Below the pieces are notes generated by a model that was given only the letters and a program-made list of their open reading frames with translations, was not told the origin of the DNA and searched no databases. From the NCBI RefSeq assembly GCF_964340395.1, contig NC_135556.1:27369829-27433828 (forward strand): 64,000 nt of DNA, given 5' to 3'. Positions within the stretch are counted from its first letter, which is position 1. Every line of letters starts with the position of its first letter. Shown piece by piece: positions 42,729-54,354 of this stretch. A program made the translations under genes and the position numbers. Source of the stretch: Glandiceps talaboti. Lineage: Eukaryota > Hemichordata > Enteropneusta > Spengelidae.

Positions 42729-45700
42729 TGACAATGTAATGCACTCTTACATATTAATTTTATCCCTCAATGACAAAGTCGTAAATGTGTTCACGTACAT
42801 GAAAATAACACCATGAATGATGTAATTTCACTTTCAGAATTTTCTTTTCTTTTAGGTTGTCTTTGATTTGAGTTTGGCAAGGGGTTTAGATTATTACACT
42901 GGTCTTATTTATGAAGGCATGCTTACAGGTAAGATGTCTCCGGATCCTACTGTGCAACCACTGATCTATTTGACATGCATTATAGGAAGGTGACATTGAT
43001 GATTTGATTGACCTGTTGTGTGAAGTGATGTGATGTGGTGGGGCGTGGCATGATGTACATGTGGTGTGGTGTGGTGTGGTGTGGTATAAGCTTACTGTGA
43101 TGTGATGTGATGTGATGTGACGTGACGTGACGTGACGTGGCGTGACGTGGTTTGGTTTAATTTAATTTGATGTGTTGTGACGTGATGAGATGTGACTCGA
43201 TGCAATGTGATTAGACGTGTTGCTATATGATGCACTGGATGTTTACTGTGGTGACATGACAGTATTAAATAATGTGACATGACTATGTTTGTATTACCCG
43301 AAGTGATGTTAACGGGCAAAAAAAGTGTTGTTTTAAAAATAATAAATGATTCGATGAAACATGATGTGAATTGTGCCATTTGATCTGTAACTTATAGTGC
43401 TGTTTGATTTGATGCTGTTGCATGGTATATTGTGTGGCATAGTGGTCTTTTCTTCTCCTTACAGGGATATAGTACAGTACGTACTACAAGGTGTGTTGTA
43501 ATGAATTGTAATATAATATGGTGTACATGTTGTGGTATAACATTACGTGTTGTAATGTTGGCAGGATGCGATGTCGATGTCATACTATCATAAAACATTG
43601 AATAACAACATATATCGTTTACTTATATAATTATGATGATAATATTATGTAGGTTCAGGTACTAAGGTGGAAAGTACACAAGAAACCATTGGTGTTGGAT
43701 CGGTGGCTGGAGGTGGTCGTTATGATGAGTTGGTTGGTATGTTTGACCCAAAGGGAAAGCAGGTAACTAAGTCATTTAATATTCAAGTGTTGGTAAATTG
43801 TTTGTAGATAGTAGTGAAATTGCTATTGTTTGTAGATAGTAGTGAAATTGCTATTGTTTGTAGATAGTAGTGAAATTGCTATTGTTTGTAGATAGTAGTG
43901 AAATTGCTATTGTTTGTAGATAGTAGTGAAATTGCTATTAAACGTAACATTTGTTCAGGATTGGTTCCAGCTAATTGCTTTTATATAGAAGAACTTTATA
44001 AATGTTAAAAGGCAATATAGAAGGTTGAAGAAACTGACGGCCAGTTTGGAGATTTGGAAGTTTCATCACCCATACATGCGGAGACCTATCAAATTAAGAA
44101 CGTCATGCTATTTGTTAATAGGTGGATCAGCATCGTCGTAAAAAACTTCACGTCTCTGTTGTGCACTGTTCGAGGCCACGAGGCGATAACATTATTTTTT
44201 GTTCTGTCTGCGGAAACATAGGCTTTGGCTTGCAAATATGGTGGATCAGTATATCAAGATACTTTGCCAAAATGACCACCATTTATATTATTTCAAAGAT
44301 ACTTATAAAAGTATACAAATTGCAAATACAAAGAAAATATAACATGTTTGTGACTTGACAGGTACCATGTGTTGGCGTCAGTATTGGTATTGAGAGAATC
44401 TTTTCCATCATTGAAGCAAGGTTATCAGCTTCAAAGGAAAAGATTCGAACTACAGAGACACAAATCATGGTTGCTGCAGCACAGAAAGGTTTAGTGGATG
44501 AAAGAATGAAACTTAGTAATGAGTTATGGGGTGCAGGTATCAAGGTAAACTAACTTTTAATACCAAATCGAAAAGACTTTACAGTTTCCAAACCATTAGA
44601 CGGCAAAACATTTTTTTTTAAAATCTCATCACACAACGTTTTTTTGTCACACATTCAAAACACTTGCACGTGATAGCGCGTATACGTACTAGTGTAACAA
44701 ATTAGGGGGTTACCTCTTCTGTTAATGTAACCCTCCTTCAATGTTACTCTCTCTCTCTCTCGCTCTCCACTCTGTACACGGGATCGACTTGGACTTTAGA
44801 GAATTAGCTCAAACACTATACACACAATTAATGTTCATGGTTAACCTGGATCATTTGGAAGTGACCATGGAGCAGATCGAAGCTCCTGACCTCGGACCGT
44901 CTCTTCCAAAGACTGAATCCATCATTTTATTTCATTAAATTCTTATAAACATAAAATATACAATACTCAAATGATTGGATGATAAAGTAATCAGCACCAT
45001 AAATGACTAAAACGGAAGTATTGCAGTCGCCTTAATTCAATGCAAATGATATTGACAAATATGAAAACTAGCCAAACAATGTGATCACGTCATTGTTCTT
45101 CCAACTGTCTGTAATCAGTCATTATTTGACACTGTTGATCTTTTAATAACTTAATGTTGTCATCTTAGAAGAATACTATTCGCGAAATGCAAACATTTGT
45201 TCTAAGTATTAATTCATGACAGCTGAGAGTTCACGATGACCTCGCAAAACATAAAACTTAGCGAATATAAAAAAGTTGTATTCTGTCATCCGTAACACTA
45301 GTAGATGAAATGGTACATTTTATCTCACTGTGAACACAAATAAATGGTTTTTGAATATTCCTTGTTTCATCCAACAGTGATGTTGATTTGTGTTCACTGT
45401 GAGGTAAAATATATCATGCTCCCTAATTGAAATGCAATAATCACTCTGTTTTGGTAGTATGCTCCCTAATTGAAATGCAATAGTCACTCTGTTTTGGTAG
45501 TAAACGTGATGCTGCGTTGATGATAATCTCTATTAGGCGTAATAAAAAAAATTGTGTAGTTCCGGTTACACTCAATTTTAGAATAGGTGGGGTAGGTAGA
45601 TTTTTTATTTTACTTTATTATGATATTTTTGTGTAAGAGTCTAGTTCAGGTAGTTATGTTTTCCGTTGTTTTCCATATGGTCTCTGTGTTAATGGTTTCT

Positions 45701-46421
45701 TTTCATCAGATGTACAGCCATTACAGATTGAAAGAACAGTTTTATATTGTCTTTTTAAGTTGATGTCAGTTTCCGCATCCACTATTTCTGGCGAGACTTC
45801 ACAATTTTTGTGATTTTATTATTTCTTTTTCGAATATGTAAAAAAACCCTTTAGGGATATTCATTCATGTCTTTCGCAGCCAGTTTCGCATTCATGCCCC
45901 CCCCCCCCTCCCTCGCTCAACCCACGAGTAATGTATGTCCAAGTCCCTAAAGTAGAACGAGTCATTGGTTATGTCGGCTTTGTTCGTAACTCAGTAAGCT
46001 TTGATATGCAGTAACTGCTTTTAAAGCCTGAATTAGTAATAAAGTATACCAAGAAATTGACGGCATGTTAAGGATTACAAAAGTCATAATTGTATTTCAT
46101 GATTTTCTCGATTCATTCATCCAATAGGCTGAAATGTCTTACAAGAAAGACCCCAAGTTACTAACACAGTTGCAGTATGCCGAAGAAAGTGGAATTCCAT
46201 ATGTAGCTATACTGGGCGAAGATGAAATCAAACGTGGAGTTGTGAAATTGAAGGATACTTCAACCAGAGAAGAGGTGGGTAAACTATGACACAATTTGAT
46301 TTGATGAAAAATTCACCATGGACACCTCCTTCTCTCACTACACCTCTCTAAGGCCATTGCTTTGTATACGAGTGTGTGTGTGTGTGTTTAATATCTATCT
46401 CCGTTTGTTTACCTGCTTCCC

Positions 46422-46495
<74 letters not shown>

Positions 46496-46725
46496 CATGT
46501 CTGTCTGTCTGTCTACATGTCTGTCTACATGTCTGTCTGTGCATCTCTCTCTCCTTACAAAACTTGAAAATGTGATTTGTTTTGCATTGAATGAGATAAA
46601 GTAGGATTTATTTTATTCTCTTCTGATCATTAAATTCAACAATATACATATTTTCTCTGTTTTTGTAGGTTGAAGTATCAAGAGCAGACATCGTTGCAGA
46701 GATCAAGAAAAGATGTTCGCCTTAG
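32840..46725 (+). CDS. HARS: Histidyl-tRNA synthetase, 14 exons, 466 aa
   Basis: Exons: 32840-32854, 34632-34676, 35369-35488, 37306-37401, 38937-39062, 39489-39596, 40446-40544, 42171-42264, 42515-42642, 42856-42928, 43653-43762, 44362-44544, 46128-46274, 46669-46725. All introns are GT-AG, the frame is unbroken over 1401 nt, and it ends in TAG. The enzyme charges tRNA-His with histidine. The class II core is complete: motif 1 region ([13 protein letters not shown]), motif 2 (FREFYQCDYDIAG, R129), HisA (ARGLDYYTG, 285-293), HisB (GGRYDEL) and motif 3 (GIERIF, R350). The anticodon-binding domain fills about residues 366-466. It resembles the vertebrate cytosolic enzyme (about 509 aa) but is shorter. 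Only MADDKVGEESTQ precedes [15 protein letters not shown], so no N-terminal WHEP domain is encoded by these exons. Intron 1 showed no WHEP-like exon. Exon 1 codes for only five residues and is inferred from its ATG, donor and phase. Confidence 0.96.
33676..33880. repeat. Perfect palindrome, arms 102 bp, 1-nt centre, in HARS intron 1
   Basis: The centre is C33778. 33676-33777 and 33779-33880 are exact reverse complements. The CCCGGCCCC nonamer occurs just outside each arm (near 33665 and 33881) as a direct repeat, and both flanks also contain CTTGTATC. It could be a fold-back element with a target duplication, or a fold-back artefact. Confidence 0.92.
33941..34207 (+). other. Unidentified open frame of about 90 residues in HARS intron 1, ending in (TATG)n
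   Basis: [20 protein letters not shown] to [11 protein letters not shown] is complex, non-repetitive and open until it enters the TATG array. No family is recognised. A retroelement remnant or chance are both possible. It is not a WHEP domain. Confidence 0.3.
34208..34546. repeat. (TATG)n and (GT)n microsatellites in HARS intron 1
   Basis: TATG from 34210 to about 34308, GT at about 34329-34349, and GT again at about 34490-34546. Confidence 0.95.
34850..34993. repeat. Triplet array (TTG)n-(TGG)n-(TGA)n-(TGG)n-(TGC)n in HARS intron 2
   Basis: Five consecutive triplet motifs differing by one base each, as if mutated from a single array. Confidence 0.95.
35860..36685. repeat. Satellite of about 58-60-bp units in HARS intron 3
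   Basis: About 14 units of 'ctgtagactcgaaggactaa' + 'cgctactacgctatttcagc' + 'tatcctaactgtagcctac'. Some units carry an insertion 'cccgggaggactaacgcca' and lack part of the core, so at least two unit types are interspersed. Nothing coding. Confidence 0.92.
37476..38540 (+). mobile_element. LINE 3' portion in HARS intron 4, sense orientation
   Basis: The frame 37476-37793 reads [40 protein letters not shown] and [20 protein letters not shown] with GECGRVPL, the conserved post-RT region of LINE ORF2. Decayed continuation to about 38400 includes FRCSNRY and a degenerate zinc-knuckle-like stretch ([20 protein letters not shown] in changing frames). It ends near AATAAATTAATTC at about 38516-38540. 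Multiple frame changes show it is dead. Confidence 0.8.
39671..39766. repeat. (TATG)n microsatellite 3' of HARS exon 6
   Basis: It begins after CACTGTGCG, the same junction as at 18489. It is the 5' junction of the LINE that follows. Confidence 0.97.
39767..40230 (+). mobile_element. Second 5'-truncated R2-like LINE end, in HARS intron 6
   Basis: Open frame to the TAA at 40095-40097. It starts mid-domain ([12 protein letters not shown]), then [30 protein letters not shown] and [14 protein letters not shown]. It aligns over its full length with the end of the 18.6-kb element, but roughly half of the residues differ, so it is another subfamily and not part of the HARS duplication. Its 3' UTR of about 130 bp ends GGAAATAAAAGAATTTG and runs straight into TATG repeats. 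Confidence 0.8.
40231..40316. repeat. (TATG)n microsatellite at the 3' junction of the R2-like LINE
   Basis: Uninterrupted array beginning at the element's last base. Confidence 0.97.
40587..40629. repeat. (CA)n microsatellite, HARS intron 7
   Basis: About 21 CA units. Confidence 0.95.
41320..41666. repeat. Minisatellite of 'tcaccactgtcatcactctc'-type units then (CAC)n, HARS intron 7
   Basis: Repeats of about 48-54 bp made of CTCTCGCCACTATCATCAC and CTGCAGCCTCACTGTCACC, followed by (CAC)n to about 41638. Open frames on both strands (SLSPLSSP and [10 protein letters not shown]) result from the three-base period. Confidence 0.9.
41943..42055. repeat. 56-bp direct duplication, HARS intron 7
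   Basis: 'tttcgcatgtgggggagtta' followed by 'cttcaaaagtctagtagagg' occurs twice in tandem. Confidence 0.9.
42673..42728. repeat. (GACA)n microsatellite, HARS intron 9
   Basis: 14 GACA units. Confidence 0.97.
43018..43215. repeat. Degenerate (TGTGA)n/(TGTGG)n tract, HARS intron 10
   Basis: Pentamer runs of GTGAT, GTGGT and GTGAC extend over about 200 bp, with three homogeneous blocks. Confidence 0.85.
43797..43940. repeat. 28-bp tandem repeat, 5 copies, HARS intron 11
   Basis: 'tttgtagatagtagtgaaat' + 'tgctattg', nearly identical copies. Confidence 0.95.
45322..45500. repeat. Inverted repeat and 42-bp tandem duplication, HARS intron 12
   Basis: 'tctcactgtgaacacaaat' at about 45331 and 'atttgtgttcactgtgagg' at about 45389 are inverted. 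'gctccctaattgaaatgcaa' + 't.gtcactctgttttggtag' occurs twice from about 45418. Confidence 0.8.
46424..46540. repeat. (TGTC)n microsatellite, HARS intron 13
   Basis: GTCT units with three ACAT interruptions. Confidence 0.95.
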
Positions 46726-46968
46726 TTCGAATTCACATTTCGAAAGTCAATATAACCGGTCACCATAATAACTAAGATTGACAACCAGTCGTCAATTGTT
46801 CCTGGCGTTAAAAATTACACAGAATAATGTTATACAAAATTAAGTAAGAATACACAGCTTCATTAAGTTTAATAATAACCACATTCTACAAAATCATCGC
46901 CGTAACGAAGTCTCTGATGTGAACTTTAAACTCTGTGTTATGCATAAAAATCATTCTAGACATGTACT

Positions 46969-47000
<32 letters not shown>
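46969..47000. repeat. (GTA)n microsatellite, 3' flank of HARS
   Basis: Ten GTA units about 250 bp past the HARS stop codon. No canonical AATAAA was found between the stop and this array. Confidence 0.9.
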
Positions 47001-47001
<1 letters not shown>

Positions 47002-48037
47002 CTGACTCTACGTGTACAGCGCCCTCTGCTATCATGTGATTGCTCTACGGCTGCTATACACCTATCGATTCACAAGAGTTTACTCATCGTCGCGATAAAA
47101 GACACTGTCTGGCCCAAATGAGAACTTGTTGTTCTGCATAATGTTCTGAATGGTCCAAATTGAAGCGGTAGCTGTGTGATTTTGGTTAGTTCTTAAGAAA
47201 CTACAGTTATATTTGAACTGGATAAAGCTTCTACTTAGTAATGTGTTCAGACAATATTTCTTCTGAAAGGTCCTACTCGTAACAATTTCACAACCCGAAC
47301 ACAATTATGATCAGCATGTTAAAACTTTTTGTTTAAGCAAAATTTGTATGTAATAGGGGATAAGAAAGTTCAGTTGGTACGTCAATAAAATGCGACAATT
47401 ACGACGACCGTACGCGTGGCATTGCTGGGGTTAGCGGCAAACTGAAGTTAATAAAACTTGCGTCCCATAGTTTCTTTTGATTATACATATAGTCTTCTTG
47501 ATACATACATGTAGATGTAGTTACTATATATAGACTGATCGCGAATAAATTAGAAAAGCGATTTGTTAATGATAATACCAATATTTCATATATATGGGAT
47601 TGCGTGACATTTTCACAATAAATTGTACTTTACATTAAAAAATTTTTGTACTAGTTCATTGTAGTCAAAGAATCAGTGCATGCATATAGTTACAGGTGAA
47701 CAAACCCAAAAGCAAGTATAACGCAAAAATTAAGATAATGTATATTGTCTGTGAAAAATCAGTGATCTAGGTGTTCATGTAAATTGCGGACCAACGGGAA
47801 AATTCTGAACAAATGTAATGTCTGATACGGTAAAGAATTTCACTCGTACATTGGCAGTGTGTTTTGCATGCTCTAAAATTAAATAATAAAAAAGATTGTT
47901 GATGGCATCTTGGTTTACTGGAATTTTCCGTCGTTTTGTGTGAATCTGTTATGTATAAGCATCTTGTGTAATGCCGGTTTCACTGACAGATAGACACAGA
48001 CACAGATGTACTTACGTATATACAAACATTCATACAC
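47001..48037. other. No gene recognised
   Basis: AT-rich. Minus frames at 47080-47304 and 47399-47581 have no domain. Confidence 0.5.
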
Positions 48038-48074
48038 ACACGCGCTCGCGCGCGCGCGCACACACACACACATG

Positions 48075-48106
<32 letters not shown>

Positions 48107-48190
48107 CACACACATACATACATACACACACACATACATGTACATACATACATACATACATACATACATACATACATACATACATACATA
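48038..48190. repeat. (GC)n(CA)n(CATA)n compound microsatellite
   Basis: CGCG/CACA to about 48071, then CATA with CACA interruptions to 48190. Confidence 0.95.
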
Positions 48191-48293
48191 CATACTCATA
48201 CAGTTGAAATTAACTGATAGTGAACTTTACAATTTAGCTTTTTAAATCTTAAAAAGTAACCGCAGCCTTTTCTTATCTCAAAAAGAAACAAAG
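48191..48293 (-). mobile_element. Uninterrupted copy of the element split by a LINE at 14.1 kb
   Basis: 'cagttgaaattaactgatag' + 'tgaactttacaatttagctt' + 'accgcagccttttcttatc' in one piece next to (CATA)n. On the minus strand it ends in (TATG)n. It has no coding sequence. Confidence 0.65.
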
Positions 48294-48485
48294 CACTGAC
48301 TAACTGATAACACACCAATACAACACCATCAATAGCCAAAACATTGAATCTTAACATCTGAGTCTATAAGACTAAGTTACAATGTATTGTATCTAACAAA
48401 TCTTTCACAAATATGTTGAAGTTAAAGGCGGTGCATCATGATTTAGCAGCAGGTCTAGCGGCTAGACTACCAAGCTAGTAAGGGA

Positions 48486-48487
<2 letters not shown>

Positions 48488-48528
<41 letters not shown>
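48488..48528. repeat. (CA)n microsatellite
   Basis: About 20 CA units. Confidence 0.95.
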
Positions 48529-48530
<2 letters not shown>

Positions 48531-48697
48531 TGCATAAGTGGACGTGTTGGTTTTGGTAAACTTTTTCTCCATAAAAATACAAGTCAATACTATGCTGTAT
48601 GGTGCATACTGTGCCTCCCACATACAATCTAAATTATGGAAATTAAAGTTGGGGAAAAAATTATTCAACAAAAAACCATGACAATATTTATGATAAC

Positions 48698-48703
48698 TTT
48701 ATT
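48698..48703 (-). promoter_or_regulatory. Poly(A) signal of the 119-aa membrane protein gene
   Basis: AATAAA on the minus strand, 201 nt past the stop codon. Confidence 0.5.
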
Positions 48704-48903
48704 GCGAAAACAACCAACGCTATATGGATATTGACAAAATTAAGTTGGTGTTATCATCAGTATGTCTTATACATTCGAGTAAACATCTTCTTCGGTATAA
48801 CATTAACATAAACTTAGTATCACCGTTTCCCCAACTCAATCACATATACAGAACAAAAATATTTTTTTTTTGTGCACTATGGAACTGATCCCCGGTCTTT
48901 GAA

Positions 48904-49263
48904 CTAGACATCAGGCGAAAATCCAACTGTTAAGGCTGGTTTATCATTTGTCGTTTCGTTATCCTTCAATTTCTTTGTTATTTCTAGTGGTAGTTTTCTT
49001 CTTGGCACTTCTATTAACAAGTCGTCAAAGAATACACCCTTCCCGAGACTCATACCTCGTTCGGCTTCGATATAATCATCCCTGAACGAGGATAGACTGT
49101 ACATCATCAACACCATACTGATGAAGGCGGTGAACAGAATGAAACCAAAGGCGTGTTTCGGTTGTGTTCTTACAAATTTCCGTATTATTCGCGATACAAG
49201 CCCTGGTGTTGGCTTTTTGAGGTCCCCTGGCAACCAAACTTGTTGTTTTCTCTTCGTGTTCAT
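48904..49263 (-). CDS. Small single-pass membrane protein, 119 aa, function unknown
   Basis: Open from an ATG at 49263 (purine at -3) to TAG at 48904. The N-terminus is basic (MNTKRKQQVWLPGDLKKPTP, then RIIRKFVRTQPKH). It is followed by one hydrophobic segment at about residues 37-57 (AFGFILFTAFISMVLMMYSL), then an acidic/basic C-terminal part (DDYIEAERG, DDLLIEVPRRKLPLEITKKL). The positive-inside rule puts the N-terminus in the cytosol. There are no cysteines and no known domain. Normal composition, a Kozak-like start and a poly(A) signal suggest a real gene or a last exon. It could also be the anchor exon of a type II Golgi enzyme, but the in-frame stop argues against this. Confidence 0.55.
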   Translation of the reverse strand: MNTKRKQQVWLPGDLKKPTPGLVSRIIRKFVRTQPKHAFGFILFTAFISMVLMMYSLSSFRDDYIEAERGMSLGKGVFFDDLLIEVPRRKLPLEITKKLKDNETTNDKPALTVGFSPDV

Positions 49264-49323
49264 TGTGACGGTATCAACACGGTATTTCAAATGTTGCCAA
49301 TTTCAGGTAACAGTTCTCTTTTA

Positions 49324-49715
49324 ATACTCTGGATGGTTCTTAAAATCACACAGTCGACAGGAACTCTACTGACATCCAATGATGATCTGTTTAGTTAATT
49401 GAGGTAATCCCGTGACTAGCGGCATGGTAGTGGTCTCGTTCGGTTTGTCTGTTTTCATCCTCCAAGTTGGATTTGTAGTTATTGCATCGTTTTTAGTAAT
49501 AACTATATGTAGTGATGAGAGTAGAGGTATACATAGTCAATAACACCTGGATGAAAATCGTTGTATATTAAGTTAGAGACATGTTAATGATCGTTAATGG
49601 GTCAACGACTCCTACAAAAAGTGATGGCGGAGAGTGGTAGAACAAATTCTTAAAGGACAACATATCAGACATACACATATGATGGCAACCAACATCCCAG
49701 TGTCATGCTGGTGTT

Positions 49716-49747
<32 letters not shown>

Positions 49748-51255
49748 GGCAGGCACGCATAAATACAGACACAGAGAGAGAGAGAGAGCTAGATAGATAG
49801 ACAGAGATATATTTATACAATGTGTGCATTGCCCTGCTCCATAATGTAGTCACGGATTGGATAAGAGATGTGCCATCACCAGAGTGATGACGTGGCGATC
49901 AAATCGGACGAGGTATTAAATATTTCTACTCCCATTGCATATACTCACCGAAACCTGTGTAGTATGACCACGCTGGATGCTGTGGTGAATGTGACTGGCG
50001 TTGATTCAAATGATATTACAAGATTCAACGAAAGATGTTTTCTTTTAACGAATTACAAAATCGCCCGCCTAGTTACACGTAAACAGCTGCCACTGTGACA
50101 TTTTACACAGTTCGACTATTACAATATCTGCATGGCACAGCTGCTGCATCATTAATATTACAGATTCATAAAAAGAATATGTACGTGTCTGTGTTTCAAC
50201 AGTTTGTAGACGAATTTGCGTGTGTGCGTGTGTGTCACACATGTGTACCTAAAAATGTGTGCTCTTTGAATCTGACACTGAACATGCTGAAGAGGCGTTA
50301 TACCTCCATGGTTGGACTTACTGACAGTTGGTTTCAAGTAGTTCGTGGTGGTATGTTGACGGTCCTCTCCTCGTAGTCATTGGCCCTCAATGCGATGTGG
50401 ATATGTTGCAGTTCAGCTCTTTGGTTTTCCTTTGTGGTTACATATTGAAGTGTCCGGTTGGCAGTGTTTTAGAAATTTGGTGCAACGTATTGTCGACTAT
50501 ATTACAGGTTTTACTGCCGGGGTCGTTGTCCGTCCTTATGCAACTACAAGTAAAATGTTATCAAAACACATGCTAAAATTTACCTCGCATAGCTGATAAC
50601 TGTATGAAAATTCACGAAATTTGTCCACAATTCCAATTTTTACTGAGGAAGTAAAGTGACAGTCAAAAATTCAATTTTCATTTTCGATAATTCAGTTTTA
50701 GTTACCATTGGTCAGCTAGGGATTATAATTTCTAAACGACGTTATGAAAATAATAAACACAATTGGCCCATGTATTTTCCAGATACAAACATTTGATTTT
50801 CACCTTGTCTGTTTATGTGTAAATATGCTTTTCATCGAAGAGCATTTCACTTTACCGTATATTTCTTTGTGTCGAAAATATGTCACTTGGATAAATCACA
50901 ATGCTACGGAGGTTTATAAGTGACACGTGGGATTTTTTTAAAATTTTATCCAACAAAATTTGTATTTTTTATCCAACAAAATTTGTATTTTGTATTGACA
51001 GTGGAAAGTCTGCGATGATTTAGGTCACCCGATAAAAATCTTGTAATTCTTTTGCAAAATTTACAGGATTTTTCACTTCTCAGAGAGCCATATATGTAAT
51101 AATGTTTGTCGTGATTCAAACCCTAATAAGGCGTCAAATTCTATGAATACCTAGACGTAGACCGGCCATGCTTCATGCATCTTTGCTTGGCGGAGCATGG
51201 TGGTCAAATGTGGCGCATGCGCATTACGTTTAGAAGCGTTCCTCGCCGAGACTGT
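49324..51255. other. No gene recognised
   Basis: It contains a (GACA)n run at about 49716-49750 with a short (GA)n, and a 27-bp tandem duplication at about 50946-50992 ('atccaacaaaatttgtattt'). Overlapping plus frames at 50095-50596 lack domains. Confidence 0.45.
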
Positions 51256-51260
51256 ACATG

Positions 51261-51305
51261 TATTTGTATGTATGTATGTATGTATGTATGTATGTATGTG
51301 TATGT
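51261..51305. repeat. (TATG)n microsatellite
   Basis: About 11 units. Confidence 0.9.
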
Positions 51306-54300
51306 GTGCATGCTTTTCACACGAGCCCGATCGCACGATAAACGAAATATATTAGTTACTATTAGACTTATTAGTTACTCCCTTCACAAGGCTTCAGCGT
51401 GTTCACCTCAGCAATGCAATGCTCAGTGCAACTAGCGCATCATTAGTCCTGCTTCCATGACGATGCACGAGTCTGTATTACTGACTTGACTCTTGTCAGA
51501 ATCGAGTCCCGAATTCCTCCGTATGCAAGCAGGACTAGCGCATCATGAGCCTTCTCGGCTGCAATAATTGTACAAACCCTTGAACGACAAAACTCCAAGA
51601 ACTAATAACGTTACAATAATTTCAGCTATCTACAGCTTTAGCAGGGTCTTGTCCTTGCCTTCAAGGCTTCATGTTGTACACAAGACCTTCTTAATACTTG
51701 TCTGTGACATAACGCATATGATTTGGCCACACGCCATGCAAGTACGTACAATACTGGTTACAGTCATTGTTTATCGGGTCAAAATGCTAAGCGGTGTTTT
51801 TATGGAATCGGGTCTAATACTAAGTCAGGGATTACCAACAGCGAATCGTACAGTTTTAAAATCGATTTACGGCGTTATCCATACTGTATTTTGCGTAACG
51901 GCCTATTCGTAATTAGTTCAACAATATTTACATAACAAAGCATTTTCTCGTTGCCGGAAGTAATTCATAGAATGTCAATTTCATGGAATTTATGAGTATG
52001 ATTTACCAGGATCATGGGAAAATGTGAAGAAATTTTGCAAAAAGTACAGACATTTGTCATAATCATTAAGTGTATGCATAATACACAGTTAAACATGGTA
52101 CTTCACTAACTTGGTGACGAAGGACGCCATCTTACCGAACCGCACCAAGAGTTTGAGACCCGTAAAGATACTCGACAAAAGGTGCCCAAATATGATATCT
52201 TTGCGCAGAGGCGATATCGTAGCCAATGAGGTTTATCCGAGGCGCGATTATTGCTAGTTGAAAACTTACCCCAATACCCCGCACTGACGACGTGAAATAC
52301 CGTCGGCCGCTGCAATTTTTGCAGGCTTCCACGGAAGCCTTATGATACAATAAATAATAGAAACTTTAACTCAATCATGCACTCACTGATTTAGCTCCTT
52401 TTTTGAAAGCGAAGCATTTAGTATGCTAAAGATGCGAGTACAAGTGGGCATGTCATGCCATATGGTTGTGGTATTACCAAAATATGTAGTCGAACCAAAA
52501 ACACATATACTAGGGTTCAATGCAGTAAAGACTAGCTAACACTGGCCTCAGACTCCCATCCCTTCTAATTTGATTGTCCAAAATTGTTTCAGACAGCACA
52601 ATCAATTTAAAATAATGTAGTGCTGTAAATACAAAGCCAGTATACAGTAGGGCAATAGTAGCTCTTTTATATCAACACATTACTGTATTTTGGTGCCATG
52701 CATTTACTGTAATCAAAATTCTTCCATTTCTCTCGTTTTTGACTTTTTTTTCAGAACTATTCATATTTAGGGGAAAACCGTGGCAGATCCACTATATTAA
52801 ACGTAAAAAAATCATTTGTAGGATGAGAACTAAAATGGTTCAAACCCCACTACCAACTAAAAGAATGTATCTTTTTAAAATCCTACATTGAACTATTGAT
52901 CTGACCCCTTAGATAATAATGTCAAATGGTGATCTTCACTTCCCAAAATCGTATACAAGTTCATGGGGAATCAATAAATCTCGCTGGACTTAATTGTTTA
53001 CATGTAAGCCTAAATCTTCACATTTCACATATCAAAGTCCATTGATATATTTATATCAACATGTCACAGTCTGCATATACCACACCATTCTATGGCGAGT
53101 GTAACCAATCAAAGTCCATTGATATATTTATATCAACACGTCACAATAACAATTTTTGTTTGCTTATGTTAAAGGTTGGCAATGAAATTTAAAAAGTACA
53201 CCCCTATATATGTATATTATACAATATTATGTACTTCACATTTACCGTATATAATTTTGCTTTCAGCACATTCATGTTAATAATCATCATATGGAACATT
53301 ACTTCCATGTTCTTGGGACAGAGATAGGAGAATCCCATGCATATAGACTGTCAAATTTGATCATGTATATTTATTGTAAAACATCGAGAGAGATTGGTTG
53401 GGATGGGTTTCTGCTGACTGGGAAAGCCTACTTTGAGTATAGCTTCTGACATATACACATTTCAAAACAAAACTGAAGACTTATTTGTTCACCAAAGCAT
53501 ATGGTGTGCTTTAGCCATTCAGTGATTGTTCAGTGCTACTGAACAGAACATTGCACTGGAAATTGGTGGTATAGAAATTTGATTGATTGATTGATATACA
53601 TGAAAGGCTAAGTAAATAGGTAAAAAAATGTATTTCGTGCAACATCTTCCGGCCATGGATGAAGTATAAATATCTATGGACATGAAATGGACTTGTAAAT
53701 GTCAAGAAGTCTATCAGTCTACTGTAATGAATGAGGAATGAACACAATTTCTCCAAAATTGTCTGTCTTAATGACCTTAACTTTCAGATGGCCATCAAAG
53801 GTAAACAAATTTCCCCCATTTTTCATATGACAGCGAATAATGCCAATCTCGAAGAAGACACTTTGACATTTATAAATGTGCCAAATTCTCACTGGCTCAA
53901 TTTAATAATACATTCAGTAATATTGTTAACGCTTTCGCCATTTCACATATCAATTCAGATCACTCAACAAGAACTACAAACTTTTATATGAACACTATTT
54001 GATAAGTCAATTTTCAATTATTGCCGTCAGAAATTTGGCAAGTGGCGAACAAGGACTTGTACAACATAATCGATTACTCCTTTCTGGTTAATTGTAGAGA
54101 CCAAGGTAAAAAGTGTCTTACCATGTTTTAAACAATTCACAGTGCAGAATCACTATGGATTGAGTAGGGATTGGCCAGATTGTACTTCCAGGGGGGGGGC
54201 TGGAGGATTTTCCCTTTCCCTGGTGTATTTTTTTAAAGCCCCTCCCCCCCCCCCAGTACTTCTTTTTTGTCCATGACCCGTGTGTATACATACATTCATA
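51306..54300. other. No gene recognised
   Basis: A 42-bp sequence ('atcaaagtccattgatatat' + 'ttatatcaac') is directly repeated at about 53031 and 53107. Short frames (51568-51912, 52106-52350, 53731-53991) show no domain. Homopolymer G and C runs lie near 54190 and 54245. Confidence 0.45.
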
Positions 54301-54354
54301 CACATGCACATGTGTGTGTGTGTGTGAACAGAAACAGACAGTAGTGACTCTGGT

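Noticed and set aside
52106-52350. Overlapping minus frames of about 70 aa
   Set aside because: Two overlapping frames, no domain, probably a dispersed repeat or chance.
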